NCBI RefSeq assembly: GCF_029867415.1
Contig: NC_081180.1
Span: 235,267,761-235,331,760, forward strand
Length of the DNA: 64,000 bases
Reading direction: 5' to 3'
DNA from: Vicia villosa
Lineage: Eukaryota; Streptophyta; Magnoliopsida; Fabales; Fabaceae
The notes below the pieces were generated by a model. That model worked only from the letters and a program-made list of their open reading frames with translations. It was not told the origin of the DNA and did not search any database. This document shows, one piece after another, positions 42,485 through 53,510 of this stretch. Each line of letters begins with the position of its first letter. The first letter of the stretch is position 1. The position numbers were made by a program, and so were the translations under genes.

Positions 42485-43963
42485 ATGCAAGAAGAACTGA
42501 ATCAGTTTACAAGGAATGATGTTTGGGATCTTGTTCCTAGACCAGATGGATTCAATATAATCGGTACAAAATGGGTCTTCAGAAACAAGCTCAGTGAGAA
42601 AGGTGAAGTGGTAAGGAACAAAGCCAGACTGGTGGCTCAGGGTTATAGTCAGCAAGAAGGGATTGACTATACAGAAACCTTTGCACCAGTGGCCAGGTTA
42701 GAATCTATTCGTCTATTAATTTCATTTGCCACTCAACATAACATCACTCTTTATCAGATGGATGTTAAGAGTGCCTTCTTAAATGGTTATATAGATGAAG
42801 AAGTTTATGTCCATCAACCTCCTGGTTTTGAAGACTCTATGTCTCCTAATCATGTTTTTAAACTAAAGAAATCATTGTATGGATTGAAACAAGCTCCCAG
42901 AGCTTGGTATGAACGCTTAAGTTCTTTCCTTCTGGATAATGGTTTCACTAGAGGAAAAGTGGACACTACTCTCTTTTGTAAAACCTTTAAAAGGGATATT
43001 TTAATTTGTCAAATATATGTAGATGATATTATTTTTGGAACATCTAATGCTACACTTGGAAAGGAGTTTGCTGAGTCTATGCAGGCTGAGTTTGAAATGA
43101 GCATGATGGGAGAACTCAAGTATTTCCTTGGAATACAAATAAATCAAACATCAGAAGGAACGTATGTTCACCAAACCAAGTATGTGAAGGAACTTCTAAA
43201 GAAGTTTAATCTTCTAGACTGCAAAGAAGCCAAAACTCCTATGCATCCAACATGCATCCTAGGTAAGGATGAGGTAAGTAAGAAGGTAGATCAGAAGTTA
43301 TACAGAGGTATGATTGGATCTCTTCTATATTTGACTGCTTCTAGACCTGACATTTTGTTCAGTGTTTGTTTGTGTGCTAGATTCCAATCAGATCCTAGAG
43401 AATCTCATTTAACTGCTGTTAAGAGAATTCTAAGGTATCTGAAAGGTACTACTAATGTTGGCTTAGTTTACAGAAAATCTAAAGAATACAACTTAGTAGG
43501 ATTCTGCGATGCTGACTATGCTGGAGACAGAATTGAAAGAAAGAGTACTTCAGGAAGTTGCCAATTTCTTGGAAGTCATTTGATCTCCTGGTATAGCAAG
43601 AAGCAAGCAACTATTGCTCTATCAACAACAGAAGCAGAATATGTCGCTGCTGCTGGTTGCAGTACACAGATGCTCTGGATGAAGAGTCAGTTAGAAGATT
43701 ATCAGATATATGAGAGTAACATTCCTATATTCTGTGATAATACTTCTGCTATATGTTTATCTAAGAATCCTATTCTTCATTCAAAGGCTAAACATATTGA
43801 GATTAAACATCATTTCATAAGGGACTATGTTCAGAAGGGTGTTATATCTTTAAACTTTGTTGATACAGACCATCAATGGGCTGATATCTTTACAAAACCC
43901 CTGACTGAAGATAGGTTTAAGTTCATTCTGAAGAACATCAGTATGGATTTATGCCCAGAATGA
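42485..43963 (+). CDS. copia reverse transcriptase and RNase H (element S1)
   Basis: A 492-residue frame with no internal stop. RT (RVT_2 type) spans about residues 10-250, with KARLVAQGYSQ, MDVKSAFLNG, SLYGLKQAPRAWY and the catalytic YVDD (IYVDDIIFGTSN, about residues 178-189). RNase H spans about 340-470: GFCDADYAGD, ALSTTEAEY, FCDNTSA and DIFTKPL hold its acidic residues. The ATG used is internal to the polyprotein. It shares the phase of gag but is separated from protease-integrase by a frame slip. The stop at 43961 precedes the env-like ORF by 425 bp. Confidence 0.92.
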   Translation: MQEELNQFTRNDVWDLVPRPDGFNIIGTKWVFRNKLSEKGEVVRNKARLVAQGYSQQEGIDYTETFAPVARLESIRLLISFATQHNITLYQMDVKSAFLNGYIDEEVYVHQPPGFEDSMSPNHVFKLKKSLYGLKQAPRAWYERLSSFLLDNGFTRGKVDTTLFCKTFKRDILICQIYVDDIIFGTSNATLGKEFAESMQAEFEMSMMGELKYFLGIQINQTSEGTYVHQTKYVKELLKKFNLLDCKEAKTPMHPTCILGKDEVSKKVDQKLYRGMIGSLLYLTASRPDILFSVCLCARFQSDPRESHLTAVKRILRYLKGTTNVGLVYRKSKEYNLVGFCDADYAGDRIERKSTSGSCQFLGSHLISWYSKKQATIALSTTEAEYVAAAGCSTQMLWMKSQLEDYQIYESNIPIFCDNTSAICLSKNPILHSKAKHIEIKHHFIRDYVQKGVISLNFVDTDHQWADIFTKPLTEDRFKFILKNISMDLCPE

Positions 43964-44388
43964 GAAGATGAGAAGTTCTTACGTATGAGTATCTTCTGAA
44001 ATGAATGTGGATTTTTTTTTAAATCAGAAGTTCTGATTGAAATCTTTTAGAAATTATGATTCAGTTATTACTAACGTTTCATTGTCTAAGTTGATTCAGA
44101 ACCTCTTTTAAAGCAAAACAGCTGTAACGTTTTATCTCGGGATGGTAAACCTGTCGTTACTGTTCATGGATAAGCGCGCGTGCAGTTGAAGGGACGCCGA
44201 CCATAGGTAACTGTGCTAGTCACCTCATTTGTCTTTATTATCTCTCCTCATGTCACGTAACATTAAATGCTATCCATCATTTGTTTCATTTTATTTTCTT
44301 TTAAATACTCTTCAAACGCTTCTCCTTCCCTCCTATATTTTCTCTATTACACTCTGTCTTTGTTTTCCTTCTCTATCTTTTTGCATTC
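43964..44388 (+). other. spacer between pol and the post-pol ORF of S1
   Basis: A 425-bp spacer with AGAAGTTCTG-type motifs also seen in the S1 LTR and a T/C-rich run before the next ORF. No gene; a short frame at 44229-44420 is hydrophobic but ends early. Confidence 0.5.
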
Positions 44389-44769
44389 ATGAACTCTTCA
44401 TCAAGCCCAGGAAACCATGAAAATGATCAAAACAAAAAGAGAAAAGCTGTTGAAACATCTTCTTCCAAACCCAAAAAGATAAATATCACCTATGACCCTC
44501 TCAAGGTGAATCCATTCGAAGCAAAGTTATCTGGAAACTATTCTAGACGTGTGTTTCAACCCCCCGGTGAAAGCCCTCCATCATCTCCATCTTCTTCCTC
44601 ATATTTTTACCTTCAAGACTCAACTTCCTCCTCATCTAACCTTTCCTCTCCCTCAACCCATTCCAAAGAAATCTCTTCATTTCTCTTAGGAGATAATTTC
44701 CCCAAAAGAGTCAAAACCCCTGGAAAGGGTCAGCCACAACCTTGGGCTTTGTACAAGGCACATAAATAG
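44389..44769 (+). pseudogene. post-pol (env-like) ORF of S1, N-terminal part only
   Basis: A frame of 126 residues, Ser/Pro-rich, with a basic KKRK patch. The segment around ITYDPLKV resembles LYDPLEV in the homologous ORF of S2 (63036 onward), which supports the call. From about residue 110 the frame reads through the junction into B/D-type LTR sequence, so the last 15 or so residues are not part of the original protein. In SIRE-type elements this position is called env-like; an envelope function is not shown, and no membrane segment is seen in what remains. Confidence 0.65.
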
Positions 44770-45874
44770 AGTCTCCCTAAGTAGAGTCAGCCTCAATTCT
44801 GGGCTTTGTACAGAACACAAAAATACCCTGTAATTAATCCCCAGTGGAGTCATCTCCCAGAGTCAATAATAATTAATAAATCAATCAAAAAGCCTCAAGC
44901 TTGGGCCTCATACAAGCCAGCTAAAGTCAAATCTTTCATACAGTAGATAGACATAGCTTATCTCTATAGAGAGATATTTTTACTACTCTACCACATTCAA
45001 ACAAACAAACATTTCCATTTCAATTTCAATTTTAATCAAGTCTCCCATTTAGGATTTTGAAAGGCATGAGCTGGCAGTAAAACCCAGACATGTGGTAACT
45101 TTCCCTAATTTGGACGAGCATCTTTCTTTCATTTAAGAGGCATCTGACTGGCATACTTGCACACACAAGTAAGGTCCCCCTCTTGAATGAAATGAATCCA
45201 GTTATTCTGTCACTCCTTTAAATGTTTGTGGTAGAATAGTACAAATACCTCTCTGTAAAGATGATTTCATGTCTCTTTACTGTAAAACAGAGATTTAATT
45301 CAAAGCTTCAACCTTGAGCTTCACGCAAGGCACCAAAAATAATTAATTTCCCTAGTTAGTTCCCCGAACTACATTAAGCTCTGACTTCCACTAGGGATAT
45401 GTAGGCATGAGGTTCACAAGGAATCTCAGCGAGCTAATAAAATACCAAAAATAGTCAGTCTGTCTATCTGTCTGTCTTTCTTTAATCAATTCAATTCTCT
45501 CTCCTAACACAAAAGAGAAACTTTCCCAATCATTAGCAGCAAACACAATCACAATGACACAGAGAAGGTTCCTGTAGAGTACTACAGATATGTAGGGTGT
45601 TTAAACACTTCCCTATGTATAACCGACCCCCCGGACTCCAGAATTTCTAGTCTAGGTGAAATCCCCACACTTAGCAAACTCCTAGGGTTTAGTTGAGATC
45701 TTTTTTTCCCTTTCCTACTCGTAGGACCAATAAGAAAGTTCGTGTGATATCGTAGGAAGAACTGAAACAAAATTCATCCCACCACGGGCGCATTCTCCTT
45801 CCAAATTTCGCGTGAAGGGTTTAGCGTGCCGTCCTCCCAAGTGAAACGGGGAGGTAAAGAAAACGACCACCACA
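44716..45874 (+). repeat. second part of solo LTR B with stem-loop units
   Basis: Non-coding LTR sequence. It holds four stem-loops around a GGCTTTGTA-type loop: CCTTG/CAAGG (44740-44758), TTCTG/CAGAA (44797-44815), GCTTG/CAAGC (44899-44917) and CCTTG/CAAGG (45312-45330). Closer to the end are GGGATATGTAGGCATGAGG (45394-45412) and the shared U5 motif. The middle resembles D at 62930-63015. Confidence 0.75.
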
Positions 45875-48800
45875 CATGCATGCATATCATTGGTATTAAC
45901 CAAAGACCAGCAGGAAAGAACTTTTGTGGCAAGGTATTGATCGAAGGGTACAAGCTTGCAAATCATCTGGTTCTTTAAATCAGGGTTTCTTTGACCAAAA
46001 TCAACCAGTTGACTTTCCGGTCAACATTCAATCAGGAATGGTTTCTTTGTGTGAGAAGCTTCTCATACTGACTATGTGGATGTGTTTGTTTGACTGGATT
46101 TGATTGGAGGAGATTTAATCGGGAATTTCATCAATAGACGGAAAAATCAGAACAGTTGACTTTTTGGTCAAAATCAGAAGAATTATTCAAATATTGACTT
46201 TTGGTGGAAAATTAATCAAGAAAAGTCGAAGAATGGATAAAATCGGGAGTTCGACAAAAAGTTGCCAAAATAGCAAAAAGACAAGTTTCCAACACTTAGA
46301 AAAATTTTGATGCTTTAAATCTTGTTGAGCAGTCCACTTCAGCACTAGATTACACGTGGCAAATGGCATTTTTTGAAGAAAATTCCAACATCAAAGTTGT
46401 TCCTCTAATGGAGGAGAACAACTTTGTAGTTGGACACTTTTTCATTTGAAGCTTGTACGAAGAGTTAAAGTGGTGTGAAGTTTCTGAAAGTTCATTTAAA
46501 CCAAGTCATAATCCAAGTCACAAGTCAGGTCATGACCTGGCATTTTAACAAACACATGGCATGCCAAATCTCCAGCCATTTTTAGAGCTCTACAAAAGTG
46601 CCATGAATGCAAACTTGGTATCATTCTCTTCTTTGCCATCTCCTCTATCCATTGAAACAAGAATTTATACAATTGGACAAATATTGAATGAGATACAAGC
46701 CTTCAAAGTAGTGCCCCAACACTGGTCAAATCCTGCAGGCAGCCGAGGCAGATTCTTAAGGCACACGCATGCATTTCAACAAACACATGGTGTGCCAAAT
46801 GTCAATGCCTTTTTCTTCCTCCACAAGCCACTATCTTGAACAAGCTTGATTCTAAACCACTCTTTGCCATGCCCTCTATCTAATGAGTCCGAGACCATTA
46901 GTTTTGAATGAGTGTCAAGCAAGATAGAGACATCCCAAGTCGTGCCCTGACCATACCACATTTTTGCCATTGATTTGAAGACAAGACAAGTCAGGCATGC
47001 AGCATACTATGCAGTGTCACTCCACTATGTTCTAAGTCATTTTTCCCCATTTCCAAGCCCCATCTCAATGACTCTCAAACATCAAAGCTCTTTAATCACA
47101 TGCCCTCTTCATGATGCACTTGAGTTTGGGATGATTGGTGCTTTATGGCTAGAGATATCAACACTCAAAGTAGGGGCATGAACATGATTTTGTCACCACC
47201 ATTAATGCTGCAGCATAGTATACAAAGCCATTCCACACACTATCCACATGCCATAATAAGCCATGCAAACACCATACACATAAAAAGGCATGCATGAGAG
47301 TTACTCCATGTGGTAAGCTTGTTTCCTAAGCATTGTGCAGCAGCATACAATACATACACACTTCATTCAAGTCCAACATTCATAAAAGATGGAAAGAGCA
47401 TATTGCAAACTACACATCAAGTCGCATACTCAAGAAAGCTGGCTCAAGCTCCAATCATTTGCCATATATAAGGAACTGTGCATAGCTCTCATTTTTACAG
47501 ACACTCCCATTCCGAAAACCCTCTTCTCACTCTCCCCATTCTCCTCTCGGTTCTCTCTCTTCCTTCACTCCTTCCCCCACCTCCGGCCTCCGTAACCGTC
47601 TTCTCTAACAAACTCAGACCACCCTAACCACCTATCTTCACCTTCCATCCCCTACAATCGCCGCTACCTCCATTCTGCAACCGCCATGGCAGTAACCACC
47701 GCTTGCGTCCTCTCCGCATAACCTCCGCAACACCTCATCCTTCGGCTATCTCCAAGACTCATCATGCTGCAAGATAATGCTAGTCCATTCTCCGATTGAA
47801 GATCTGAGTAAGAGGACCGCAACAAGCGCAAGCATCACCAACACGAAGAGCTCAGATAGGTGAAGCTTCTCTTTGCCTGCGCTGTAAAGCCTCTGAACAA
47901 GTAAGCCTCATAATCTCGCTTAGCATACGTAGATGAATATCTTAGGTCATATAGAGCTGGTTGTGCATCTTAGATCTCATTATTTGACATGATTCTTGTA
48001 TCTGTTATTAGAAATCGTATCTTCGAGATTGCTGAACTTGTTTGGACTGGTAACGAAAGTATGAACGCCTGTGTAGCATTAGTTTGTGTTTTAGCATAAC
48101 TCCGGTGACTTAGTGTTTCTTGTTTGTTTTCGGTTTAAACGTTAGAAGCAAAATTAGAAGAAAATAGGCTCGGATTCAGACTCAGTGTGGAATTCCGAGT
48201 TAAACCATGGTGTTTGCTTTATTTTCAGGGCGTTTTTCTGTTCGCGGTGGCGCACACGGCTGGGGAAGATGACCGGAGGCAGAGCTCCGGCATCTGTGTG
48301 CGCTTTTGGTTCAGGTTCCGTTTAGCATACGTGGCGAGTTTGTATTCGTTCATTTCCCATCGTTTTGAAAGTTTGTCTTCATTCATATGATTACATATCT
48401 TGTTGTTGCGTTGTGATTGGCTCAGAATTCTTCCCTTGGCATTATGTGACTTAAGTGAGAGTGTGACCTATTGATTTATTATGCTTCACGTTTTAGTCAT
48501 AACATAGGCTAATCACATGCATATATTCAAACATAAAAGCTGAATAAAAATAAGTGAATAATGTGGAATGATACACCATACGCTTATGACCTTGGGCCTG
48601 AATGCAGCAGCTATTCCCACCCCCGTTTTGGGCCCAGTTTTGCATTTAACTAATTGTAGTTCATTCTGATTTACTGTTACACCCCCCTGCTTTTAATAAA
48701 AAAAAATATTAGTAATTGAGTTCTTTAATTCTTTTGCAATTAATTCCTTCTTCCTTTTTAAATAAAAATAACAAAAACATTTCTACCCAATTAATTTTTT

Positions 48801-49868
48801 AGAAAGTTAGTTTTTCTTTTAATTGAATTTTAATTGATTGATTTCTTTGATTTGTGATTGGTTGATAAACCATAAGAAATAAATGAATAGTCTTAGTCTT
48901 TAATTCAAAATAGTTTTAGAACATGAATAAAAAATGCAATTGCTTGTGAGTATTTTCATAAATAGTTTAAACTTTGTTCCTTTTATTTTTGTGATTATTT
49001 TCTTATATTGTGAAATGCTTAAATAATTTCTTCCCCTTTTCTATTAGGAATTAGAATTAGAATGACATTAGGCTTAGAAATTAGGCTAGTCCCCCTTTTT
49101 TCATTCTTTTTCTTTTACAACATAAAACATCTAAAAATATTCAAAATAAAATCCCCATAAAAAATACAAAGAAAACACTTAAAAAACATTAATAAAAAGT
49201 GAAAATCATTAAAAAGGGAATGAAAGCTTGAATCTCCCTTGCTTTAGGGAATCATTCGAGTGCTTGAATCTCCCTTGCTTTAGGGTTCCATTCGGGCGTA
49301 AGTTCCAAAATTCTAAAAGACACAAACCAAAGAGTAACTCAAGTTTCCATTGCTTTAGGGATTTCCTCGAAACACTCAAACTCTCTCTCTTTCTTTCCTT
49401 TCTTAAGGGCATTGTTATCTCCGCTCTATTGCATCCTAGGTCGATCCCTTATGCAAGAGCGTGAGCGTTAACTCCGCCCAACTAAAAAACACAAAAACAA
49501 ACAGAAAATCTTGAGCCGAACTACGGCGCTCTGATTCCTGAAAAGGATACGTAGGCATCGGGTCGCGGGGCTTGAACGAGCACACTTGTAAATAATTCCT
49601 TCTTTTCCCCGTATTTATTTTGCATTCATTCGCATATAGACATAGACATAGTACACCCCTTTAGATAGAAACAAACATAGGTGGATACCATCGAGTACGA
49701 TGGGCGTGAGGGGTGCTAGTACCTTCCCCTTGCGTAACCGACTCCCGTACCTTGATTCTCTGGTCGCAAGACCCTGTTCCTTCCTTTGATAGGTTTTCTG
49801 ATATTCCTTTCCCTTATGGGATAAATATATTGGTGGCGACTCTGTTCATTTTTCGCGAGCGTACGACA
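45875..49868 (+). repeat. 3' LTR of A, remainder
   Basis: Continues the LTR from the right target copy of B (CATGC, 45875-45879) to the terminal CGACA. Together with 36705-36801 it restores a length of about 4086 bp, against 4088 bp for the 5' LTR. It contains the W-box palindrome (46008-46025), the TATA box (47465-47472) and the U5 motif (near 49705-49750). Confidence 0.95.
47465..47472 (+). promoter_or_regulatory. TATA box of A's 3' LTR
   Basis: TATATAAG, identical to that of the 5' LTR. It could drive read-out transcription into 49869 onward. Confidence 0.5.
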
Positions 49869-50031
49869 AATATGAAGATTAAGAAAGATAAACAAAAATT
49901 ACAATACAAAATTAAAACCCTCCTACAAAATTACTGCTAAAAAGTGATTACAAATCAAAATCAAACATTAACTAATGAATCAAGATAATATGAAGATTAA
50001 GAAAGATAAACAAAAATAACAATACAAAATT
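49869..50031. repeat. right flank of A with a tandem duplicate of the insertion site
   Basis: AATAT (49869-49873) is the right target duplication. It is followed by GAAGATTAAGAAAGATAAAC and more. An almost identical stretch, preceded by CAAGATAATAT as in A's left flank, recurs at 49980-50031, about 118 bp later. The second copy looks like the uninterrupted target. Confidence 0.85.
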
Positions 50032-52105
50032 GGAAAGCCCCGGGGCCAGACGAGTTTGTGGCAGGATTTTATCAAACAGCTTGGGATATTGTGGGAAGCA
50101 AGGTGTGTGATTTTGTCAGAAGTATTTGGAACAAGCCAGTGGACATAGCAAAGATCAATCAAACTGATATTTGTTTAATTCCAAAGGTGGAGCAGCCGCA
50201 AACGGTAATGCAATTTCGGCCATTTCCTTATGCAATGTCATCTATAATGTTATAAGCAAAGTAGTGGTAGGTAGAATGAAGTTGTACATGGACAAGTGGA
50301 TATCTCCTTATCAGACCAGTTTTGTTCTAGGGAGATCTATACACGAAAATATCATTATAGCAAAGGAAGTAATGCATAGTATGGATAACTTTAGAGGCAA
50401 GAAGGGGTACTTTTCTATTAAGGTTGATTTGTCGAAGGCTTACGACAAGCTCAGTTGGGAATTCATCTGGCATATCCTTAAGGAAGTTAAAATCCCTGAT
50501 CAAATGTTGAAGGTTGTTATGCACACGGTAACGAGCATGGAGACCAATGTAAACTGGAATGGTGCAAGGAACACTTACTTTCGGCCTCAACGGGGAATTC
50601 GACAAGGAGACCCGATATCGCCGTATTTGTTTGTTCTCTGCATGGACAAACTATCTCATCTTATTAAGGAAGAGGTTAGAGATATGAAGCGGAAAGCTGT
50701 TAAAGTAGGGAAGGGGGAACCTATATTTCGCACTTAATGTTTGTGGACTATTTGCTACTGTTCGGAGAAGCAACGAAAAAGAAAATGAGATGTGTTGTGA
50801 ACACTTTGCAAACCATTACGTTTGCAGGGAGAAGTACTCTTATTAAAAGTGTGATGGAGTCAATACCATTATACCTGATGATAACTAACATACTGCATAA
50901 GGCTTGTATAGAAGAAATCCATTATATGCAACATAATTTTCTATGGGGAGACACGAATGAGCATCGTAGAGTGCATGCGGTTGGATGGGAAACAATTTCA
51001 AGGCCAAAAGTGATGGGAGGATTAGGATTTTGAAACTTGGAGTTAATAAATAAGGTGTGTATGATGAAGCTTGGCTGGAGGATACAGAAGACTTGTGGTG
51101 TAAGGTCCTTCTAGGAAAATATAAAAGGGTAGAAGTAGAGGATTGGTTTACTGCTAGAGGACTGGATTCTAGTCTTTGGAAGGATATCGTAAGAGTTATT
51201 CCCGAAATGCTCGAATCTGGAACTTGGAGTATAGGCGATGGCAGCGGTATTAATGTTTGGAGAGATAATTGGTTAAGGATGGATTCGAGTTTGATAGACT
51301 ATATCAGTAGCATTCTGGACAGGCTGCTCGGGTTAAAGGTATGTGATATGGTTGATGAGTATAGAGAGTGGAATTGGGAATTGTTGGATGGGTGGATGCC
51401 ACAAGAGCTGAAAGATCTGATCCGTGGTTACTTGCCGCCAAAGAAGAATATTTTAAATGATGTTTTTCGTTATTGCATGTACAGCAAGTGGAGATTTCTA
51501 TTTTAAGGAGTTGTTTAACACAATTGTTGGCTTTGATAAGCAGTAGTGTGTAGAAGATTGGAAGAAAATTTGGAAGCTAGATGTGCCCGAGAGATGTCGT
51601 AGTTTTATTTGCCAATTGAAGCATGATAGGCTTCTCACAAACTTTAGCAAAAGTAGAAAAAGCCTCGAGAGTGCAAGCTGCAGTTTGTGTGGGCATGTGT
51701 GTGAAAATGCTCTGCCTTCCATGAGGGAATATGAGAAAGCTCTTCACATTTGGAAACAAATTGTGCTAACTACTTTAATGGTCCAATTCTTCAATGTTAA
51801 TCTAGAGGAGTGGATCTCTCTGAATTTAAAGAGCACTATTACTACTGCTAAGAAGTGGGGAAGCACTTGGGCATTTACTTGCCACACCTTATGGAGCTGG
51901 AGCAACAAGGATATGCACGACAACTCTTTTATGCAGCCTCTAGATGCAGTGAAGTATATTATGCATAATTCTCTTGAGTACGAATTTTCAAAGAAGTGTA
52001 ACAAAAAAGTGATGGAGAAGGAGAGTGCTAATCGAACGGAGGGATGACAGCCGCCTTTGAATGAGACAGTTAAAATTAACACTGATAGGGCTATCAAGGA
52101 GAACC
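50032..52105 (+). pseudogene. L1-type LINE reverse transcriptase remnant, 5' truncated
   Basis: Decayed pol of a plant non-LTR retrotransposon in several phases. From 50032 it enters the RT domain (KAPGPDEF, then LGRSIHENI, VDLSKAYDKL, RGIRQGDPISPYLF at about 50596-50637). The catalytic Ala-Asp-Asp region reads F-V-D-Y at 50740, and part of the palm is missing after it. Thumb-like and linker sequence follows (51057-51506). Next comes a zinc-finger-type region (about 51560-51730, with CSLCGH) and the first residues of an RNase H domain (KINTDRA, about 52070-52090). S2 interrupts it at 52106. It begins directly after the duplicated flank, so the endonuclease part is missing. No poly-A tail is visible. 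Confidence 0.82.
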
Positions 52106-53192
52106 TGTTAGAACAAGAATTGTTCTGATCAATATTCTTAGTTTTGATGATAACAATGTATATGAATTTTGTATAAGACAATGTGGTACTCTAATCCTAT
52201 GCATTTTCCATTTCAGGAAATATATAAAGAGTATGCACAATTCAACGCAAGAAGCACTGACTCAGAAGGTTCAAGTACACAACATCAGAACATGCTCTCG
52301 CAAGACATCAGAAGATGGTCAAGCTGAATCAGAACATGGTCTATTGAAGCATCAGAAGAACTTGAGTTCAGAAGCAGAAGCACTGAAGTTCTTATGGTAT
52401 CATGCTAGAAGCACTTCAAAGTCAGAAGACAAGAAGATGCTCTACACCAAGCTGTTTGACTCTGATTAATTCAAACGTTGTATCTTCAAATATCAGATCA
52501 GAAGCAAGTACAAGATGATAGGCTACGCTGACTCACAAAAGGAACGTTAAAAGCTATTAAAGGCAAAGTCAGTTAAAGCTGTAAAAGCAAGGCTCGAGGT
52601 AGTTGACAAAAGAGTTAAACATTAAATGCAATGCTGTACGGATCACGCAACGCATTAAATGCTCCCAACGGTCATCTTCTCAAAACGCCTATAAATAGTG
52701 AAGTTCTGATTAGCAGCAAGGTTACCAATTTACGAACAACTCTTGCAAACTTGCTGAAACGCTGTTGAATCAAAAGCTATCAAACTTCATCTTCAACCTC
52801 ACATTACTTTTGTAATATCTTAGTGAGATTTAAGCTTAGAACTTAAGAGATATATCACAATTGTGATTATAGCTTATTAAGAAGCATTGTAATACTCTTG
52901 TAAGAATTTGTTTTACATTAACTTGTAAAAGGTTCCTAGAGTGATCAAGATGTGATCAGAATACTCTAGAAGACTTAGAAGGTATCTAAGTGGAAAACCA
53001 TTGTAATCAAGGTTGATTAGTGGATTAAATTCTCAGGTGAGGTAAATCACTCTAAGGGGGTGGATTGGAGTAGTTTAGTTAACAACGAACCGGGATAAAA
53101 ATCATTGTGCAATTGTTTTTTATCTTAAGAGTTTTTAAAGTCACACTTATTCAACCCCCCCCCCCCCTTTCTAAGTGTTTTTCTATCCTTCA
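52106..53192 (+). repeat. 5' LTR of S2
   Basis: TG...CA, 1087 bp, homologous to the S1 LTR. TATA box at 52688-52697 (CTATAAATAG). A C-homopolymer of about 13 bases (53155-53167) lies near its end. Confidence 0.88.
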
Positions 53193-53194
53193 AT

Positions 53195-53206
53195 TGGGAT
53201 CAGAGC
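53195..53206 (+). promoter_or_regulatory. tRNA primer-binding site of S2
   Basis: TGGGATCAGAGC, the same site as in S1 with one more change at position 4; initiator tRNA-Met type. Confidence 0.75.
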
Positions 53207-53273
53207 GCTGGTTCTAAGGTGCAAGCACCTTAGCGTGTTAGAAAAGATTCAAGAAGAGAAAAACACATAGCTA

Positions 53274-53290
53274 GATGGCTAGTGATACTC
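53274..53290 (+). pseudogene. first codons of the S2 gag, cut by D
   Basis: ATGGCTAGTGATAC lies after the leader in the same context as the S1 gag start (AGATGGCTGATGA) and is cut after about five codons by the TGTCATACCC of D. Confidence 0.6.
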
Positions 53291-53370
53291 TGTCATACCC
53301 TAATTTCTAAGGTGCAAGCACTTCCCGGTGAAGGCTCTTTCCTAATTAGAGATCTTTTAGTTCAAACCCT

Positions 53371-53466
53371 CAAGATGGATTATTCCCGGTGAAACATCTT
53401 GAAAAAGCCTTAGAACAAAAATAGGATACATCCACCCAAGAGGAATTATTCCCGTTGAAACCTCTT
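53371..53466 (+). repeat. two stem-loops with a TTATTCCCGGTGAAA loop
   Basis: CAAGATG (53371-53377) pairs with CATCTTG (53395-53401), and AAGAGG (53438-53443) with CCTCTT (53461-53466). Both loops are 17 nt and nearly identical (GATTATTCCCGGTGAAA and AATTATTCCCGTTGAAA). Arms differ but pair fully. A weaker third version lies at 53321-53335. Confidence 0.75.
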
Positions 53467-53510
53467 ACCCATTTTCTTAAAGCCAAAATAAGTTCAAAAC
53501 CACATAGCTT

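Larger units (their letters stand above)
37733..44715 (+). mobile_element. SIRE/Maximus-type Ty1/copia element S1, 3' end lost
   Basis: A 1207-bp 5' LTR beginning TGTTAGAACAAG, a primer site like that for initiator tRNA-Met, gag, protease-integrase, RT-RNase H and the start of a post-pol (env-like) ORF. At about 44715 it passes abruptly into B/D-type LTR sequence within CCCTGGAAAGGG. The C-terminal part of the last ORF and the 3' LTR are missing, and so is any right-hand target duplication; the left flank is ACATA. Deletion between S1 and B is the simplest account. Domain order protease-integrase-RT identifies Ty1/copia. Confidence 0.9.
36802..45874 (+). mobile_element. element B: Tat-type solo LTR in A's 3' LTR, itself split by S1
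   Basis: Starts TGTCATACCCTAATTTTTG and ends ACCACCACA, flanked by CATGT (36797-36801) and CATGC (45875-45879), a 5-bp target duplication with one change. Beyond S1 only LTR-like sequence is present: no primer site and no coding region of its own. I therefore read it as a solo LTR. Its U5 motif (45590-45640, CACTTCCCTATGTATAACC) matches those of O1, O2 and A, supporting the Tat type. The parts belonging to B are 36802-37732 and about 44716-45874. Confidence 0.75.
18430..49868 (+). mobile_element. Ogre (Ty3/gypsy, Tat lineage) element A, complete, hosting nested insertion B
   Basis: 5' LTR 18430-22517 (4088 bp); 3' LTR 36705-36801 plus 45875-49868, split by B. Both LTRs start TGTCATACCCC and end in CGACA, and the element is flanked by AATAT on both sides. 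Without B the element is about 22.4 kb, which fits Ogre. Order: LTR, primer site, ORF1, gag-pro, intron, RT, RNase H, second RNase H, integrase, long 3' UTR with tandem repeats, LTR. In one 300-bp stretch (18541-18840 against 45892-46190) I count about 8 differences between LTRs, so the insertion is not brand new. Several inactivating lesions are listed under its genes. Confidence 0.95.

Noticed and set aside
44229..44420. Hydrophobic 63-residue frame before S1's post-pol ORF, possible envelope signal peptide
   Set aside because: It is in a different phase from the ORF at 44389, ends early and has no conserved counterpart in S2 within the window.
51744..52181. 145-residue minus-strand frame across the LINE-S2 border
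   Set aside because: It crosses an insertion junction and is the antisense shadow of the LINE zinc-finger region.
53155..53167. Run of about 13 C as a possible regulatory tract
   Set aside because: The S1 LTR has a shorter C run at the same place; simple homopolymer expansion or sequencing error is likelier.
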